From Actinomycetota bacterium (GTDB lineage Bacteria > Actinomycetota > Acidimicrobiia > Acidimicrobiales > Acidimicrobiaceae), in the NCBI GenBank assembly GCA_027318945.1, contig DAHVOF010000199.1, positions 1-6,728 of the forward strand: a stretch of 6,728 nt of DNA, given 5' to 3'. The notes under the pieces were generated by a model. That model was not told the DNA's origin, did not search any database, and saw nothing but the letters and a program-made list of their open reading frames with translations. Numbering within the stretch: position 1 is the stretch's first letter; every line of letters begins with the position of its first letter. The translations under genes and the position numbers were made by a program. Positions 6,545-6,728 of the stretch are shown piece after piece.

Positions 6545-6728
6545 TCAGACAGGTTCCCATTGGGCTATATCTCTGTTGAACCGTTTGATCGGCTTCGCAG
6601 GCACGCCGACGACAATGGTTTCGGCTGGCACGTCGCGGGTTACCACAGAGTTTGCACCTATGATTGCTCCCTCCCCTATGACGAGTGGGCCGACGAGAAC
6701 TGCGTTGTCGCCAATCCATACCCTCTCT
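6545..6728 (-). CDS. Hexapeptide-repeat acyltransferase (acetyltransferase type), C-terminal end only
   Basis: Sixty in-frame codons before a TGA at 6547-6545 form the end of a left-handed beta-helix acyltransferase; the rest lies beyond the right edge. The hexapeptide repeats are clear: 'VWIGDNAVLVGPLVIGEG' followed by 'AIIGANSVVTRDVPAETI', then 'VVGVPAKPIKRF', the conserved C-terminal segment of the WbbJ/maltose-acetyltransferase group, where 'GVPAKPI' lies near the CoA site. Such enzymes in polysaccharide clusters usually transfer an acetyl group to a sugar or an amino-sugar nucleotide; the substrate cannot be read from this fragment. It is the first visible gene of the minus-strand cluster and its stop is one base before the GT2 start. 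Confidence 0.92.
   Translation of the reverse strand, partial: ERVWIGDNAVLVGPLVIGEGAIIGANSVVTRDVPAETIVVGVPAKPIKRFNRDIAQWEPV

Overview
The window is part of a surface-polysaccharide locus (O-antigen, capsule or exopolysaccharide) of a Gram-negative bacterium. The evidence is a Wzz/GumC-type chain-length regulator, a Wzy-type polymerase, three glycosyltransferases and the end of a hexapeptide-repeat acyltransferase, packed together. The style of the Wzz protein (long coiled coil, Gly/Ala-rich stretch after the first membrane segment, 'VPERKSGPPR' before the second) suggests Acidobacteriota to me, with Proteobacteria as the alternative. That is an impression from memory, not a search result. Base composition is moderately GC-rich: a spot count of 60 bases gives 60% in the chain-length gene and 53% in a glycosyltransferase, against 45% in the polymerase gene.

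Layout. 1-1173 (minus): 5' part of the chain-length regulator gene, running out of the window on the left. 1174-1745: a 572-base stretch with no gene I recognise; it separates the divergent chain-length and polymerase genes and holds a good sigma-70-like promoter for the former. 1746-2951 (plus): the polymerase, the only plus-strand gene. 2952-3023: short convergent gap. 3024-6728 (minus): read from right to left, acyltransferase C-terminus, GT2 glycosyltransferase, a 144-base gap, GT4 glycosyltransferase, and a second GT4 glycosyltransferase. Two of the three junctions are tight: a 1-base gap and an 11-base overlap.

How they work together (inference from family roles). The GT2 and two GT4 enzymes would add sugars to a lipid-linked repeat unit on the cytoplasmic face, and the acyltransferase would decorate a sugar or sugar nucleotide. 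After flipping by a Wzx-type flippase (not in this window), the Wzy-like protein would polymerise units in the periplasm and the Wzz-like protein would set chain length.

The most notable details are a run of nine C residues inside the last glycosyltransferase gene, which could slip and switch the gene off, and the inverted, AT-richer polymerase gene with a long unexplained upstream region. I found no RNA genes, CRISPR array, complete mobile element or sign of a wholly new system.
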